The notes under the pieces were generated by a model. It was not told the origin of the DNA, searched no databases, and saw nothing but the letters and a program-made list of their open reading frames with translations. A program made the translations under genes and the position numbers. A stretch of DNA of 64,000 bases from Acidobacteriota bacterium (lineage in GTDB: Bacteria > Acidobacteriota > Vicinamibacteria > Vicinamibacterales > JAFNAJ01), in the NCBI GenBank assembly GCA_023384575.1, contig JAHDVP010000023.1, forward strand, positions 19,837 to 83,836. Reading direction: 5' to 3'. Below are positions 62,840-64,000 of this stretch, one piece after another (position 1 is the first letter of the stretch; every line of letters starts with the position of its first letter).

Positions 62840-63425
62840 CCTGTTTCGCGCGCTGGCCGACGCCATGCAGCGCACCGGCGCCTCGTGGTACGTTTTCGGC
62901 GCGCAGGCCGTGCTCATCTGGGGCCGGCCTCGCCTCACCGCCGACATCGATGTCACCGTCAGGTTGGATCCTGAAGACCCCGGGCGACTCGTGCGCACGA
63001 TGGGCGCATCGGGCTTCGCGCTGCGCGGGGTCGCGACCGCTGAATTCGTGGAGCAGACTCGCGTCCTGCCGTTCGTGCACACGAGCAGCCACTGGCCCGT
63101 CGACGTCGTGCTGGCTGGACCTGGCCTCGAGGAGCGGTTCTTGCGCGACGCGCGGCTCGTCGACGTCGGCGACGACGTTCGCGTGCCGGTCATCCGTGCG
63201 GAGGACTTGATCGTCACCAAGATTCTGGCGGGTCGTCCAAAGGACCTCGACGACGTGCGCGGCGTGCTCCTCGAGCAGCTCGATCGGATGGACGAAGCCT
63301 CGATCCGCGACACGCTGGCCATGCTGGAGGAGGCGCTCGGGGTGAGTGACCTCCTGCCGGTCCTAGAGGTTGAGCTGACGCGTGCACGTCGACTGAGATC
63401 GACGCGAGGACGACGCCAGCCGTGA
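62760..63425 (+). CDS. AbiEii-like nucleotidyltransferase
   Basis: A 221-residue minimal nucleotidyltransferase-fold protein. FGAQAVLIWGRPRLTADIDVTVRL contains the paired acids (DID), with VDVVLAG giving the third acid, followed by IRAEDLIVTKILAGRPKDLDDV, typical of the AbiEii/DUF6036 group. Related proteins act as toxins or transfer nucleotides to tRNA. GTG 62814 is an alternative start that reduces the overlap with the upstream gene. With that gene it may form a toxin-antitoxin pair. Confidence 0.75.
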   Translation: MPSEKPTSIPTRAWRAPFVPSPTPPVDLFRALADAMQRTGASWYVFGAQAVLIWGRPRLTADIDVTVRLDPEDPGRLVRTMGASGFALRGVATAEFVEQTRVLPFVHTSSHWPVDVVLAGPGLEERFLRDARLVDVGDDVRVPVIRAEDLIVTKILAGRPKDLDDVRGVLLEQLDRMDEASIRDTLAMLEEALGVSDLLPVLEVELTRARRLRSTRGRRQP

Positions 63426-63508
63426 CGACGGGTTCAAGAGAGGTCGTCGAGGACGCTGGTCGGCCCGCGTCCTCACGACGCACACTTTGACATCATGATG
63501 CTTCTCAT

Positions 63509-63552
63509 CTAGTCCCCTGGAACCGTGAGGAATCACGGTTCCAGGGGACTAG
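63509..63552. repeat. Perfect 20-bp palindrome with GGAA loop
   Basis: 20-base arms, starting CTAGTCCCCTGG and ending CCAGGGGACTAG, are perfectly complementary around a 4-base loop. There is no T-run after it. It is much more symmetric than ordinary terminators and may be a REP-type or transposon-derived element. The octamer CTAGTCCC recurs at 63848 where a toxin gene is broken. Confidence 0.75.
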
Positions 63553-63561
63553 CATCACAGT

Positions 63562-63801
63562 GTGCGGACAACGCTGACGCTTGACGAGGACGTGGCGGCC
63601 AAGCTCAAGTCGCTCGCCCGGCGATCGGGCCTGGCCTTCCGCCAGGTCGTCAACGACACGCTTCGGCGAGGACTCGCGCAGGCCCCAGCCTCCCGGGTAC
63701 GGGCGCCCTAGGCACGCGACCTGGGCCGCTTGCGGCCGGGGCTCTCGCTCGACAACGTCGCGGAGCTCATCGAGCAGGTCGAGGGGCCGCTCCATCGATG
63801 A
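63562..63801 (+). pseudogene. VapB-type antitoxin gene interrupted by an amber stop
   Basis: From GTG 63562 the frame encodes RTTLTLDEDVAAKLKSLARRSGL, a ribbon-helix-helix VapB start. TAG at 63709-63711 cuts it at 49 codons. The same frame then continues DLGRLRPGLSLDNVAELIEQVEG, the usual C-terminal part of this antitoxin type, to TGA 63799-63801. It is therefore a disrupted gene. Confidence 0.7.
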
Positions 63802-63851
63802 GGCTCGTCGACGCGAACCTCCTGCTCTACGCGTACGACCCGAGGGCCTAG
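63798..63851 (+). pseudogene. VapC toxin remnant
   Basis: ATG 63798 overlaps the antitoxin stop and encodes MRLVDANLLLYAYDPRA, the exact N-terminus of a VapC PIN domain. The frame then ends at TAG 63849-63851. The remaining 110 or so residues are missing. The break point coincides with CTAGTCCC. Confidence 0.7.
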
Positions 63852-63920
63852 TCCCTTCTCACGCCCGCGGCGTCGCCCATCTCCCAGACCTCAAGATCGC
63901 CTCGATACGTATGACGATGC

Positions 63921-63926
63921 TAGAAT
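63921..63926 (+). promoter_or_regulatory. -10 element before the last antitoxin gene
   Basis: TAGAAT ends 7 bases before ATG 63934. ACGTATGACGA occurs twice (63907-63917 and 63930-63940) around it, a likely binding site for the antitoxin. Confidence 0.5.
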
Positions 63927-63933
63927 CTTACGT

Positions 63934-64000
63934 ATGACGAAGCTGACCCTCTCCGTCGACGAGCGAGTCGTCGCACGCGCAAAGCGCTACGCGCGGACGA
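63934..64000 (+). CDS. Start of a DUF6364/VapB-like antitoxin, cut by the window edge
   Basis: Twenty-two codons are visible: MTKLTLSVDERVVARAKRYA and on to the edge. This is the usual start of ribbon-helix-helix antitoxins of the DUF6364 type, whose PIN toxin normally follows. The start is supported by a TAGAAT hexamer just upstream and direct repeats. Confidence 0.65.
   Translation, partial: MTKLTLSVDERVVARAKRYART

Overview
The window is about 64 kb of GC-rich bacterial DNA. The gene families point to Acidobacteriota, most likely a Vicinamibacteria-type soil lineage. These include two large TonB-dependent receptors with an N-terminal carboxypeptidase-regulatory-like domain, a VWFA-type secreted protein, many exported peptidases (M14, M24, M28, Asp-box propeller), PQQ-like propellers and PIG-L/NEW3 proteins. 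The taxon is inferred from these families; no rRNA, tRNA, CRISPR array or intact insertion sequence was seen.

Layout. 1-10.9 kb: start of an exported protein cut by the edge, an iodotyrosine-deiodinase-like nitroreductase, a TonB-dependent receptor, an Asp-box propeller protein and a two-gene M24-M28 peptidase operon. 11.3-29.7 kb: a myo-inositol catabolic locus of three transcription units. The left unit (minus) is lacI-iolC-iolA-iolE. The middle unit (plus) is TonB receptor-iolD-iolB-PIG-L protein. The right unit (minus) is pfkB-GH4-APC permease-DUF2090 aldolase. Each unit carries the palindrome AAGCGCTT upstream, which fits one LacI-family regulator for all three. No iolG is seen. 29.8-31.7 kb: a further PfkB kinase, a DUF2784 protein and a thioesterase. 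32-37.2 kb: a complete hoxEFUYH-hoxW operon for an NAD-linked (group 3d type) [NiFe] hydrogenase. 37.3-42.1 kb: amidohydrolase, alpha/beta hydrolase, ketopantoate reductase, TSUP transporter and DUF1634 protein.

42.1-64 kb looks accessory. It starts with an overlapping pair, a SNF2-type helicase and a large Eco57I-class adenine methylase, which is a candidate defence system without an obvious nuclease. Then come a PQQ propeller, an AmpG-like permease, a VWFA protein, and a visibly less GC-rich minus-strand cluster. That cluster encodes a helical exported protein, a membrane-anchored thioredoxin-fold protein and a tiny exported protein with 12 cysteines in a doubled CX3C-X6-CX3C pattern. The right end is crowded with toxin-antitoxin genes: three intact PIN modules, a possible nucleotidyltransferase pair, a degraded vapBC, and the start of another antitoxin at the edge. 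A 190-bp mosaic of two gene fragments lies at 53.0-53.2 kb.

A feature recurring across the window is a -10-like hexamer ending 6-8 nt before the start codon. It is seen at about ten genes of unrelated function and suggests that leaderless mRNAs are common in this organism; it was also used to choose starts.
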